This document shows, one piece after another, positions 8,036 to 15,661 of a stretch of 31,808 bases of DNA (its first letter is position 1; each line of letters begins with the position of its first letter). The DNA is from a virus. The stretch is taken from IMG/VR virus record IMGVR_UViG_3300042288_001736, positions 1 to 31,808 of that record, one strand, 5' to 3'. The translations under genes and the position numbers were made by a program. The notes under the pieces are model-generated. The model saw only the letters and a program-made list of their open reading frames with translations, did not search any database and had not been told where the DNA came from.

Positions 8036-8623
8036 ATGAGCATTCTTTCGGACAAAGAAATCAAGCAACTCGCCCTTGAAGAGGGTATGATTCAGCCGTT
8101 CCAGGATCGGTTGATTAGTGAACAAAATGGTCGCCGTTTGCTGAGCTACGGGTTAAGTTCGTATGGATATGATATCCGCCTCTCACCCAAACAATGTTTG
8201 ATCTTTGGTCGCACTCAAGCAGGTGACTGCGATCCCAAAGCATTCGATGCAGATATTCTTAAACCAGCCGAGTTGTTGGAAGACGAGAAGGGTCAGTACT
8301 TTTTACTTCCTCCTTTTGGTTACTGCCTGGGTGTTGCAGAAGAGTACTTAGATCTTCCCAAAGATGTGACTGTAGTTGCTGTGGGGAAAAGCACGTATGC
8401 CCGATCGGGGATTATGGCAAATATTACTCCAGCGGAAGCACGGTGGAAGGGACACTTAACTCTTGAGATTAGTAACTGCACTGCACTCTTTAACCGCATT
8501 TATGCAAACGAGGGCATTTGCCAGTTGCTATTCTTCCGTGGTAACGAGTGTGAAACTGATTACCAAATGAGGAAAGGTAAGTATCAGGACCAAAAGAAAG
8601 AGGTTGTATTCAGTCAGGTTTAA
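8036..8623 (+). CDS. dcd: dCTP deaminase
   Basis: This enzyme deaminates dCTP to dUTP, feeding dTMP synthesis for phage DNA. Residues 37-49 (LSSYGYDIRLS) and 117-147 (GKSTYARSGIMANITPAEAR, then WKGHLTLEISN) match the family, including the Ser and Arg of the active-site loop and the catalytic Glu in LTLEISN. YANEGICQLLFF follows as in bacterial enzymes. The length of 195 residues is standard. No clear ribosome-binding site is visible. Its stop overlaps the stop of the converging gene at 8620 by four bases. This is the most secure metabolic gene in the window. Confidence 0.93.
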   Translation: MSILSDKEIKQLALEEGMIQPFQDRLISEQNGRRLLSYGLSSYGYDIRLSPKQCLIFGRTQAGDCDPKAFDADILKPAELLEDEKGQYFLLPPFGYCLGVAEEYLDLPKDVTVVAVGKSTYARSGIMANITPAEARWKGHLTLEISNCTALFNRIYANEGICQLLFFRGNECETDYQMRKGKYQDQKKEVVFSQV

Positions 8624-9012
8624 CTGAATCCTCTAAAGGTACCAGAAAATGGTTGGGGTTTCCGTGCGTAACTGACACCGCCTGCTTTACCACCGGAGTC
8701 CCCCTGGCTGGGAAGAACTACACCATCGATATTTGCTTCGTTCCTGGGGGTTCTACCACGAATCTGTGGTTCATCAATCGAAGCCCTTTGTTTGTATGCA
8801 CCAGCGGTTTTAGCTGCTGCCATGTACTTGGCTACTCGATCTTGTTGCCTGATATTTCGTACGTCTGTTTCGTCGGCAATCTCTCGTTCTGTTTCGTCTA
8901 ACCGACGAATGTCAGTGTCATATGCCTGTTCAGGATTAAGATCTGTTACCTCAGCTCCAGAGGTACCAGACTGATTCCTGGGATCGTATGTAGGGTCTAA
9001 AAATCTTGCCAT
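8620..9012 (-). CDS. Hypothetical polar protein, 130 residues
   Basis: The product is highly charged with no hydrophobic core (DIRRLDETEREIADETDVRN in the middle, then a Gly/Ser/Pro-rich tail ending SGTFRGFS). It looks disordered, like small virion-associated proteins in this phage. It converges on dcd with a four-base stop overlap and is divergent from the plus-strand gene at 9075. I recognise no family. Confidence 0.6.
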   Translation of the reverse strand: MARFLDPTYDPRNQSGTSGAEVTDLNPEQAYDTDIRRLDETEREIADETDVRNIRQQDRVAKYMAAAKTAGAYKQRASIDEPQIRGRTPRNEANIDGVVLPSQGDSGGKAGGVSYARKPQPFSGTFRGFS

Positions 9013-9025
9013 GTTATTATTTTAC

Positions 9026-9052
9026 TTGAAGGAATTCAGGCCAAGATATAAC
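9026..9052 (+). promoter_or_regulatory. Possible sigma70-type promoter
   Basis: TTGAAG at 9026-9031 and TATAAC at 9047-9052 are separated by 15 bases, shorter than ideal. Transcription starting near 9059 would give a short leader to the ATG at 9075, which has no Shine-Dalgarno sequence. It lies in the divergent gap 9013-9053. Confidence 0.3.
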
Positions 9053-9074
9053 AATGATGCACGCTGCGTCATCT

Positions 9075-9416
9075 ATGAGCGACTTCTTAGATAACTTCAT
9101 TGTTACGAATGATGAAGTAAAAAACAGGTGTTTAAGCCTGATGGATTTTGGTCAAGAACTAGACAACGAAACCAACGACGTTCCGCTTCAAGACCTTTAT
9201 AATCGGGGTTTAGTGCTCACCCAAGAAGGGCGTGAGCGCCAGAACCTACAAATTGAAGGAGGAGAACGATGCGGTCTGACGGGATATATTCCGAGTATGG
9301 AAGAAGGGATGAAGATGGGCGCCAATCCGAAGCCCAGGTCTTTAGTCTTGGAACTGGAGGGGATGCCGGAGGACGAAATCGAGATGTCGAAGAAACGCCG
9401 TGGTTTGAGCCGGTAG
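9075..9416 (+). CDS. Hypothetical protein, 113 residues, overlapping the next gene
   Basis: I chose the start MSDFLDNFIVTNDEVKNRCL at 9075 because earlier ATGs at 9054 and 9057 fall almost on the putative -10. The product is acidic with no known motif. Its last 49 codons (9269-9416) are read in a different frame from the start of the DUF3310 gene. One of the two readings may be non-functional there, or both may be used. Confidence 0.55.
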   Translation: MSDFLDNFIVTNDEVKNRCLSLMDFGQELDNETNDVPLQDLYNRGLVLTQEGRERQNLQIEGGERCGLTGYIPSMEEGMKMGANPKPRSLVLELEGMPEDEIEMSKKRRGLSR

Positions 9417-9715
9417 ATTCTGAAGAAGGGTGTAAGGACGGATTCTGTCCAATGCCTACCTCAAAGCTGGTTGTTGCTAAACCAGCGGTCGACATGGTGA
9501 ATCACCCACCCCACTATGTCAACGATAGAAAGGCAATTGAAACAATCGATAAGATTGAGGATGCAGTTCAGTTTGCACCTGATGCGGTTCTTGGCGGCCT
9601 CCAGTGGCAAGTAATTAAATATATTGACAGGATGTGGGATAAAGAAGATCCCAAAAAAGATGCAAAGAAAGCAATGTGGTATTTAAATCGCCTTATTCAA
9701 AAATTAGAAGACTGA
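9269..9715 (+). CDS. DUF3310 protein (T7 gp1.7-like domain), 148 residues
   Basis: The C-terminal 70 residues (VNHPPHYVNDRKAIETIDKI, LGGLQWQVIKYIDRMWDKED, AKKAMWYLNRLIQ) fit the DUF3310 family: NHPxHY opening, Y(I)xR near the middle and WYLxxL at the end. T7 gp1.7, a member, is a nucleotide kinase. The N-terminal 75 residues are Gly/Asp/Glu-rich and unlike the family. The start is fixed by an AAGGAGG site five to six bases before the ATG at 9269. That makes a 148-base out-of-frame overlap with the previous gene. An in-frame ATG at 9451 would give the bare domain but lacks a ribosome-binding site. Convergent with the gene at 9704-10000, overlapping 12 bases. Confidence 0.75.
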   Translation: MRSDGIYSEYGRRDEDGRQSEAQVFSLGTGGDAGGRNRDVEETPWFEPVDSEEGCKDGFCPMPTSKLVVAKPAVDMVNHPPHYVNDRKAIETIDKIEDAVQFAPDAVLGGLQWQVIKYIDRMWDKEDPKKDAKKAMWYLNRLIQKLED

Positions 9716-10000
9716 CATCGGTTCGTCATCTTCTTCGTCATCATCGTCGTCACCTTGACACATCATGGCCAGTTCCACGAGTTCAAGCTGAGTCGGGCAG
9801 TCAAATTCAAGTTCGATATTTTCGTCTTGGAGAATGTCTTTTACTGCTGCCCACTCAATTAAACGCCGCTGGTACAGATTTAACAAAGCTGCGTACAACT
9901 GGTCCCAAGTCATCTCTTGTGCTTCAAGCTCTGCTTTGCGCATGGCAAATTGCAGTTGCAGAGGGAGTTCTAACTCGCGGGGACGAACAGCGTCTTCCAT
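9704..10000 (-). CDS. NblA-like phycobilisome degradation adaptor (tentative)
   Basis: Residues about 10-60 (ELPLQLQFAMRKAELEAQEM, then TWDQLYAALLNLYQRRLIEW, AAVKDIL) follow the NblA pattern: a Leu-x-x-Gln-x-x-Phe start, a helix, a Met-(S/T)-x-(E/D)-Q turn, and a second helix with LYxxx(M/L). NblA links phycobilisomes to the Clp protease so the antenna is degraded. NblA genes are known from freshwater and uncultured marine cyanophages. This protein is longer than typical NblA (about 60 residues), with an acidic tail (DDDDDEEDDE). I chose the ATG at 10000, 25 bases after the endolysin stop; an earlier in-frame start would overlap the endolysin gene. It could instead be a generic helical hairpin protein. 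Confidence 0.45.
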   Translation of the reverse strand: MEDAVRPRELELPLQLQFAMRKAELEAQEMTWDQLYAALLNLYQRRLIEWAAVKDILQDENIELEFDCPTQLELVELAMMCQGDDDDDEEDDEPMSVF

Positions 10001-10025
10001 CTTGTTTGCTTTATCTTCAAATATT

Positions 10026-10691
10026 CTAATCCCACGAGTCAAATGATGATCCTTTCCAGTCATGCTCTTGGCCAAAATCAAAAGTGACTTCTAGGTCAAA
10101 CTGGTTTGCAAACTCAGCCAGAGTATATGGATTGATCTTTTGTTCCAGGGTTTCAATTGATCTGATCTGGTGCTCAGCTCCACCGTAATTGGAGAACGCA
10201 CGCAAGAGAATGCCTCCAGTTGGCGACAAGGAAGAGCGTATTTCCGATAGGAAAAGTGAAGATTCTTCTCTGCGTCGATCAAGGAGTCCGCCTACTACCC
10301 TGTAGTAATGATCGAAGACCCAACGTGTAATTTGTTCTGCTGCACCACGCCAATCCTCAATCTCCACTGCATCAATGATGGGACTGTAAAGAAAAGGCTC
10401 CCAACCAACGGAATGAATAAAAGAAATTAACGCATTAACCATTGAGTCATCAAGACCTAAGTTGAGACGCATCAATTCTTCGTTAATAACTTCTACTTCG
10501 TGGTTCAAATATTCCAGTGCTTTACGTTCTGTACAGCAATGCCCTTGACGCACTGGAGCGCCATCAGGATAATATTGTGTTCCAAACCCTAACGTATAAG
10601 GAGTTGTTCCAGTGCACGGATCTGGGTAAGCTTTTTCGCTAAACCCCTCATATTTTTTAATTAATTTAATTGCCCGCGAAAAATCGGACAT
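10026..10691 (-). CDS. Endolysin, GH24 (T4-type) lysozyme, 221 residues
   Basis: The product cleaves peptidoglycan at the end of infection. The N-terminus reads IKKYEGFSEKAYPDPCTGTT then PYTLGFGTQYYPDG, which matches the GH24 catalytic arrangement: Glu15, Asp24 and a Thr near residue 33 just before GFG. GGLLDRRREESSLF near residue 135 matches the family's (G)LxxRRxxE helix. A C-terminal extension of about 70 residues has no recognised domain. There is no signal peptide, so release would need a holin. The gene lies just upstream of the NblA-like gene on the same strand. Confidence 0.88.
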   Translation of the reverse strand: MSDFSRAIKLIKKYEGFSEKAYPDPCTGTTPYTLGFGTQYYPDGAPVRQGHCCTERKALEYLNHEVEVINEELMRLNLGLDDSMVNALISFIHSVGWEPFLYSPIIDAVEIEDWRGAAEQITRWVFDHYYRVVGGLLDRRREESSLFLSEIRSSLSPTGGILLRAFSNYGGAEHQIRSIETLEQKINPYTLAEFANQFDLEVTFDFGQEHDWKGSSFDSWD

Positions 10692-10740
10692 GAGAAATAG
10701 TTCAGCTATTCCCCATAATAGTCTTAATTAAAACTAACTG

Positions 10741-10869
10741 TTAGCCTTTACCTTGTCCACGAGACTTCTTACGTCCATGAGAAGGTTTGGAGTTTTGTCC
10801 TTGTCCTTGTTTTGTTAACTTAGGACGAGACTCTTTTTTGGTTGACGTGTTGCCTTTTACTTTACCCAT
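10741..10869 (-). CDS. 42-residue very basic protein
   Basis: A short gene missed by length cut-offs: it starts MGKVKGNTSTKKESRPKLTK and ends with Gly/Lys/Arg/Gln repeats (SHGRKKSRGQGKG). More than a quarter of the residues are Lys or Arg and it has no acidic cluster, so it probably binds nucleic acid and is disordered. Its ATG follows the stop of the upstream HNH gene by five bases, and GGTGA before the ATG may be its ribosome-binding site. I recognise no family. Confidence 0.55.
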   Translation of the reverse strand: MGKVKGNTSTKKESRPKLTKQGQGQNSKPSHGRKKSRGQGKG

Positions 10870-10874
10870 TTAAG

Positions 10875-11519
10875 TCACCATTTTACTTTGGGAATAAATT
10901 TTTGCTGCTTTATTAACCATTTGCCTTGTTCGAATAAAAATTCTTTTGGGCATCCGGTCTTCAAACGTCTTCTTAAACACCCTGGATCTTGTTTTGTTAT
11001 TTTAGCAATGTCATATAAACACATCAAATTTCCTTTATATTCAATTAATACATTATTTCTTTTATTCCTGACTTGGTCATGGACTGTTGCCCAACGCACA
11101 TTTCCAGGTTCGTAATTACCATTTGGATCAATTCTATCTAGAGACATTCCCTTCGGGCGTTCACCCAATAGCTCCCAAAATTCTTCAAAAGATTTAAAAC
11201 AAAAAAGAACATGTCCATATGCATTTTTATGATTTTCTCGTACTCGTTTTTTTGCATGCCAATAACTTTTATATGCTCCTGATTTTTGTGAATCATGTTT
11301 GGGAGAAGGAGTTTTAATATTAAGTTTTCTTTTTTTAAAAGCGCAACTCCTGCATTCCCATATTTTATTTTTTCTATTAAATTGATCAATTCGTATCTTA
11401 CCTTTGCGGCTGCATACTACACAAGTTGTAACAACGTAGTTCCAGCGTGCAGACATGTGTTCAAGAACTCTGGCAAAATTATACCACTTAGGATCATCCA
11501 CTTGACGCGGTTTGCCCAA
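10875..11519 (-). CDS. HNH endonuclease with zinc finger, 214 residues
   Basis: CVVC near residue 33 and CRSC near residue 55 form a four-cysteine zinc unit. GMSLDRIDPNGNYEPGNVRW followed by VRNKRNN near residues 124-155 is an HNH-type core of phage homing endonucleases. A C-terminal segment (MCLYDIAKITKQDPGCLRRR) looks like a helix-turn-helix that could add DNA specificity. The sequence is AT-richer than its neighbours. The longest reading starts at a TTG (11519) and overlaps the upstream gene by 103 bases; an ATG at 11456 is another choice. It appears to have invaded the 3' end of the upstream gene. Confidence 0.78.
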   Translation of the reverse strand: MGKPRQVDDPKWYNFARVLEHMSARWNYVVTTCVVCSRKGKIRIDQFNRKNKIWECRSCAFKKRKLNIKTPSPKHDSQKSGAYKSYWHAKKRVRENHKNAYGHVLFCFKSFEEFWELLGERPKGMSLDRIDPNGNYEPGNVRWATVHDQVRNKRNNVLIEYKGNLMCLYDIAKITKQDPGCLRRRLKTGCPKEFLFEQGKWLIKQQKFIPKVKW

Positions 11520-11794
11520 AATGCCGCCGACATCTTTCCTTTTGCAATATTTTTTGCGTGCCTAGCTTTAAAACTTTCCCTGCGTTTACGATAAACTTCT
11601 GACTCACCTTCTTTCTTGGGACTGCCACTAACTCCTTGCTGTCCAAAGCGAATAATTTTCTCTTTTCCACCTTCACAGGCTTTAACCACATGCGATTTTG
11701 TGGGGTGCCCAGGGGTCTTCTTTGGTTTGTTACAAGGCATTGAGTCCTTGTGTAGCTTGGCTGCCTTAGCTGCTTTCTTACGTTTATCTGCCAT
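11417..11794 (-). CDS. Cyanophage small basic protein (DUF6321-like) with altered C-terminus
   Basis: Residues about 20-95 (MPCNKPKKTPGHPTKSHVVK, GGKEKIIRFGQQGVSGSPKK, FKARHAKNIAKGKMSAAFWA, NRVKW) match a conserved basic protein I remember from T4-like cyanophages and algal viruses, annotated DUF6321 if memory serves. Family members normally end near the VKW. This one continues with about 29 residues (MILSGIILPEFLNTCLHAGT...) that are the out-of-frame reading of the following HNH gene. The tail is probably not ancestral. I chose the ATG at 11794, which gives a TGATG junction with the 900-residue gene. Function unknown; the charge suggests nucleic-acid binding. Confidence 0.75.
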   Translation of the reverse strand: MADKRKKAAKAAKLHKDSMPCNKPKKTPGHPTKSHVVKACEGGKEKIIRFGQQGVSGSPKKEGESEVYRKRRESFKARHAKNIAKGKMSAAFWANRVKWMILSGIILPEFLNTCLHAGTTLLQLV

Positions 11795-14496
11795 CAACTA
11801 AGCCCTTTAAACATAGATGTGAATTCGTTTAAGAACCCCTGACCAGCTTTTGATTTGGTCGGTAATTTCTCATCTTCATCAATTGTAAAATAACTAGACC
11901 TTGTTGGTTCTTCCTCTTCTTCTCCTTCACCAAAGAAACTTTCAATTGTACCAAGAGAGGCAAACGGGTCAGAAAAGTTAAGTCCAGTTGTCTTCAATGC
12001 TTCGTTAGTTCCTGCCTTGGTGAGAGCAGCTTGTTCGGATCGATCGAGATCCGGAAAAAAGTTCTCATAAAACTCATCTTCTGTACCCTGGAAACCAGCA
12101 GATTGAAATGTTTTGTATAGTTCAGTTTGGCCTTCAATAGTATCTTTGGGTTTATAATCTTCTTCTCTTTGGATGTAACTAACACCTAACACTTCTTGTG
12201 TTGGTTTTTCTCTTTTCTCGTTTAGGTACTTAATTTGTTCTCTGATTTCTTGTGCCGAACCAGTTCTAACAGCTTCTGTAATGTAATTTTTTAACTCTTC
12301 AATAGTTCCACCAAAACTTTCAAGTCCATATTTCTCTAGTACTTCATCCCAAGTTTGCTTATCTTCTGGATTCAATCCTTTTAACATCTCATCAGCAAAT
12401 TCTTCTGGCTTCAAGAACTGACCAAAAACTGTTCCTTGAGCAAGAGCTTCTTCGTTAAGAGCTGGAAGGATTTGATTGTAGATATAATCACTCACTTTAG
12501 ATGCGTTTAAAATGTCATCGGCCGGATCGTAACCTTGCCCTTGGCCTTTAACCTGGAAGTGCATCCTGGCAAAAGCATCTTTGTCATTGATGTTTACGCC
12601 AAAGCGATATGCTTGTGAGGTCCAGTAAGGATCTCCATTTTTAGCTGCTTCCCAATCAGCACTTACTGTGGACGCTTGCCTTGCATAGGCTTCAGTTCTT
12701 GCCTTGTCTCCCGATGGGTTAAAGTAAAACTCTGCGTTAAAGTAACGTTCAGGAGTTTTACGAAGCTCTTCAATATATTCATTAGCCCTTAAATCAGCAA
12801 CTAATTTTACAGCGTTAAGAATATCTTGAGTTTGGAATGGGTTTTGTTCTGACTGGCGAACGTCGAGATACTCAACAAATTCATTCATTGATTTGGATTC
12901 GTTGAAGCGAGGCATCAAATATTGATCAATAAAGTCACGCGCAAATTGGCCTTGAATCTTTACTCGTTCTTCTGCTTGCTCTTTTGTAAGTCCCAGCTCT
13001 AAATCAGCTTGGTATTTTTCTTTAAGTGTGTTATCAAACCATTGCTGCCAGTTATAAGTTACTTCATTGTTAATACCAGTAATTCCACGTAAAGATTTTT
13101 CTAAAGACTTTTGTGCTTTATCGCCACCCATAAATGAGAGTACACCGCCGACCCCAGAATCCCCAAGAATTGAATTAGTTAAATCTTTATTGATACCAGT
13201 AATTTCACCAAAAGAATCAAAGCCGCTAAAGATGGCAAGTTCTTGCTCCATCCCTTTAGCTTTTTTCATTTGCTCAATTGTTTGTTTTAAAACATCTTGG
13301 GTCAACGCACCAAAACGCTTAACGTCCACAATTGCTTTCTCACCGACAGCAGCGTTGAGTGCGTCTTCTAGTTCTGTAATTCCGTAATCAGCATTGATAT
13401 TGTATTTAAATGCAACTTCTTTATCTTCCGGCCGATCAGACATTCGGAAGAGTACGGCAAATTCATCCGGCTTGTTAAGGTCCAGAAAAAATTCTTTTCC
13501 TTTTGATTTCCAATACGTGTCACCTGCTTTAGCAGCTTCCCAGGCTGCAGCAACTTCTGGTACCTTTAGAAGACGTTCTGTTTGAGTATCTGTGTTGACA
13601 CCAAGCTGAATCGTACGCGCTTGTTGTAGCTCAATATCAGTCGGTTTGCGTTCAACGTATTGCTTTGCAGCGGCAAGTTCTTCTGCTTTGTTACCACGGG
13701 CACCTGCTGGCTTACCTTGTGTTGTGTAATGGTTTAAATAAAAACCATTCTCGCCATACCGTTGAGTAATATCAATATCATCATTGGCAACAGCAGATTG
13801 CCATTGTTGAGCAGCAACTGGATTTTGTGCTTTGTAATAAGCAGCATCAAAAACACCGTAAGGAGGTTTAGCTCCAAGATCGGAGCTCCAGGGTTGAATT
13901 TTCTCCGTTGAATAATATGCTTTGTAATAATTTTCTAAAGCACTTTTTAAAGTAGTATCAATACCTTGAATGTTTTGAATTAAAGCTCTTTGCTGAACAT
14001 AATCACCGCCCTTGGTATTGTTTACAGTTGTTAAAACCGATCTATATGCTGTATTTTTTGTTTTATTTTCTGTTTCTTGTTTTTCTCTAAGTTGATTAAT
14101 TTCTTTATTTTGTTCATTGGTAGTATACGCATTTTTTTGATTAATAAGATTACCTAGTTGATCGCCAAACTGCTGAGCAGAAATTAAAGCACTTGCTGTT
14201 ATTCCATTACCTGCTTTACTTGCAATTTCTTGTGCAAGACTTTGCTGGTCTTTTGCTGTATTAGGGTCTAGTTGAACTGTTACCGATCCACCTCCACTAG
14301 TAAAACCATTTGGAGCACCGATACTTGCATGGACTATTGTTTTTCTAGTTTGGCCCCAGCCACCTATTTGTTGTGTTTTGTAATAAACAGTAGCGGTCGG
14401 TACAGTTAAATTTGGATTAACTTCATTCCTGCCTAAATTTTCATTTTCATAAACAACATTCCACTTACGCGCTGCCGGATCATATGAAAGTCCCAT
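11794..14496 (-). CDS. Large putative virion protein, 900 residues
   Basis: A long, polar, mostly helical protein with an acidic C-terminus (GEGEEEEEPTRSSYF). Residues about 315-350 (AAWEAAKAGDTYWKSKGKEF) and 611-645 (ADWEAAKNGDPYWTSQAYRF) are copies of one module, and a more distant relative (FDAAYYKAQNPVAAQQWQSA, then GFYLNHYTTQGKPAG) lies near 211-260. Residues 100-170 are Gln/Asn/Lys-rich and may form a coiled coil. No transglycosylase, membrane helix or metal site is evident. By size and location it could be a tape-measure or internal virion protein. The ATG follows the HNH stop by one base (TGACATG). Confidence 0.65.
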   Translation of the reverse strand: MGLSYDPAARKWNVVYENENLGRNEVNPNLTVPTATVYYKTQQIGGWGQTRKTIVHASIGAPNGFTSGGGSVTVQLDPNTAKDQQSLAQEIASKAGNGITASALISAQQFGDQLGNLINQKNAYTTNEQNKEINQLREKQETENKTKNTAYRSVLTTVNNTKGGDYVQQRALIQNIQGIDTTLKSALENYYKAYYSTEKIQPWSSDLGAKPPYGVFDAAYYKAQNPVAAQQWQSAVANDDIDITQRYGENGFYLNHYTTQGKPAGARGNKAEELAAAKQYVERKPTDIELQQARTIQLGVNTDTQTERLLKVPEVAAAWEAAKAGDTYWKSKGKEFFLDLNKPDEFAVLFRMSDRPEDKEVAFKYNINADYGITELEDALNAAVGEKAIVDVKRFGALTQDVLKQTIEQMKKAKGMEQELAIFSGFDSFGEITGINKDLTNSILGDSGVGGVLSFMGGDKAQKSLEKSLRGITGINNEVTYNWQQWFDNTLKEKYQADLELGLTKEQAEERVKIQGQFARDFIDQYLMPRFNESKSMNEFVEYLDVRQSEQNPFQTQDILNAVKLVADLRANEYIEELRKTPERYFNAEFYFNPSGDKARTEAYARQASTVSADWEAAKNGDPYWTSQAYRFGVNINDKDAFARMHFQVKGQGQGYDPADDILNASKVSDYIYNQILPALNEEALAQGTVFGQFLKPEEFADEMLKGLNPEDKQTWDEVLEKYGLESFGGTIEELKNYITEAVRTGSAQEIREQIKYLNEKREKPTQEVLGVSYIQREEDYKPKDTIEGQTELYKTFQSAGFQGTEDEFYENFFPDLDRSEQAALTKAGTNEALKTTGLNFSDPFASLGTIESFFGEGEEEEEPTRSSYFTIDEDEKLPTKSKAGQGFLNEFTSMFKGLS

Positions 14497-14497
14497 G

Positions 14498-14860
14498 TCA
14501 AACTGCCGGTTTTAACTCTTGTAATGGATAAGAAAAAATGTCAACAACTTCTTGTGACATCCAGGCCTTGATTCTTTCCATCTTAACCTGAGTAAAGAAT
14601 TCCTGCTGTTGATACCATTGCTCCACGGCAGTGCTTCCCTTGTTACTGTTGCAGCGACGACAAGCAGGAATCAAATTGTTCCTGTTGCTGGAACCTGATT
14701 TAAACCTCGGGACAATGTGATCCAGGCTTGTTGCTACGTCTTCGCAATAGCCACATTTATAATCCCAGGATTTATAAATATCGTCTCTAAATCGTTTTTT
14801 TGCTAACCTTGGAGTTACTTCGATCAGTAGGGCGAGTGGTGCGTTCTCGTCACTGAACAT
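14498..14860 (-). CDS. Classic HNH endonuclease, 120 residues
   Basis: CGYCEDVATSLDHIVPRFKS, then GSSNRNNLIPACRRCNSNKG, is a textbook McrA-type HNH site. It has two CxxC pairs for zinc, the Asp-His metal/nucleophile centre, and Asn before LIPAC. The length is typical for a free-standing phage HNH nuclease. Such proteins can assist genome packaging when near terminase, but here it is far from terminase and directly upstream of the 900-residue gene (one base apart), so a homing element or accessory nuclease is more likely. It is divergent from the HTH gene at 14986. Confidence 0.85.
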   Translation of the reverse strand: MFSDENAPLALLIEVTPRLAKKRFRDDIYKSWDYKCGYCEDVATSLDHIVPRFKSGSSNRNNLIPACRRCNSNKGSTAVEQWYQQQEFFTQVKMERIKAWMSQEVVDIFSYPLQELKPAV

Positions 14861-14933
14861 ACTCTTTAGTTGCCGTTAACTTATTTTAAGATCGCTAAGC
14901 CAAAGCTCAAAGTTTAAGATTTGCTAAAAATCC

Positions 14934-14966
14934 TTGACCTACATGGGTTTGTCGGTAGTGTATATC
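14934..14966 (+). promoter_or_regulatory. Possible promoter for the small HTH gene
   Basis: TTGACC at 14934-14939 is a good -35 match. TATATC at 14961-14966 or TGTATA at 14959-14964 could be the -10, with spacings of 21 or 19 bases. Transcription would start about a dozen bases before the ATG at 14986. That gene has no Shine-Dalgarno sequence, so it may be nearly leaderless. Confidence 0.35.
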
Positions 14967-14985
14967 TGAACACTCCCTGTTCTTT

Positions 14986-15231
14986 ATGTCAGCTTCTACC
15001 GGCTGGGTCACAGCCAACAAAGCGTGCGAGCTTCTTGGGCTCGACAAAAAACAACTGTTTAAGATGCGAGATAACGGCACCCTAAAACTGGGACCTCACT
15101 TCGCAGCCTTTAAGGATACGTTCTCACGAGACTCGTATCGTTGGAATGTGACTAGCGTCAGGAAAGCACTGCGTAAGCAGGGGATTGAATTTGCCGATCC
15201 ACTTTCTTTGGCTGGTAAAAGTCCTTCCTGA
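14986..15231 (+). CDS. Small helix-turn-helix protein, 81 residues
   Basis: WVTANKACELLGLDKKQLFK followed by MRDNGTLKLGPHF has the layout of excisionase-like or MerR-like helix-turn-helix proteins, and the rest (SYRWNVTSVRKALRKQGIEF) completes a winged fold. It is the only plus-strand gene between 10 kb and 24 kb and faces a recombinase-like remnant, so it could be a former excisionase or lysogeny regulator. The last 74 bases overlap the 3' end of the opposite reading. Confidence 0.65.
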   Translation: MSASTGWVTANKACELLGLDKKQLFKMRDNGTLKLGPHFAAFKDTFSRDSYRWNVTSVRKALRKQGIEFADPLSLAGKSPS

Positions 15232-15589
15232 TTCGATAAGAAAGGATTAGATCGGTCAAGTTCAAAGTAATTACTTTGTTTTTAATACCGACTTCAAGTT
15301 TTTCTTGAATCTCTTTAAAGCAGTTCTCAAGTTTTGAGGGCTGCTTTTCTTTTAGTTGAAAAAGAAGAACCCACTGTGGATGCATGGGGCGAACTTTTTT
15401 CTTTTTTGAAATGATGTTAATTGTGTTGTCAGTGTTCCAGGTAAATCCTTTTAACTCTTTAGGGTGTACACCGTAAGTGGCAAGCATACCATAAAGCCAC
15501 GCCGCTTGTCCAAAAGACTTCTTGTAAAGAAGCTGGAAGTAATCGTCAACAATCGCCTGGTCAGACGGAGGGGGATGTAAGTGCTTCAT
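15158..15589 (-). pseudogene. Decayed tyrosine recombinase (integrase) fragment, 143 residues
   Basis: AAWLYGMLATYGVHPKELKG followed by FTWNTDNTINIISKKKKVRP and MHPQWVLLF resembles box I and the beta-hairpin of tyrosine recombinases, especially phage integrases reading YGMLATYGLRxHE...KTGxRxVxPLxPEW. The catalytic Arg of box I is His here (residue 42). The second catalytic box should follow at residues 110-125, but LNLTDLILSYRIRKDF lacks the His-x-x-Arg. The nucleophile-Tyr region is missing because the reading runs into the opposite-strand HTH gene from residue about 120. There is no N-terminal core-binding domain and no ribosome-binding site. It is probably an inactive remnant; a repurposed small protein is the alternative. 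Confidence 0.5.
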
Positions 15590-15661
15590 GGGTTGGTGCG
15601 TATGAGCTAACCAAACCTTAGACCTTACTTAGCCCAGGGACGCGTTGGTGGACAAATCTTT

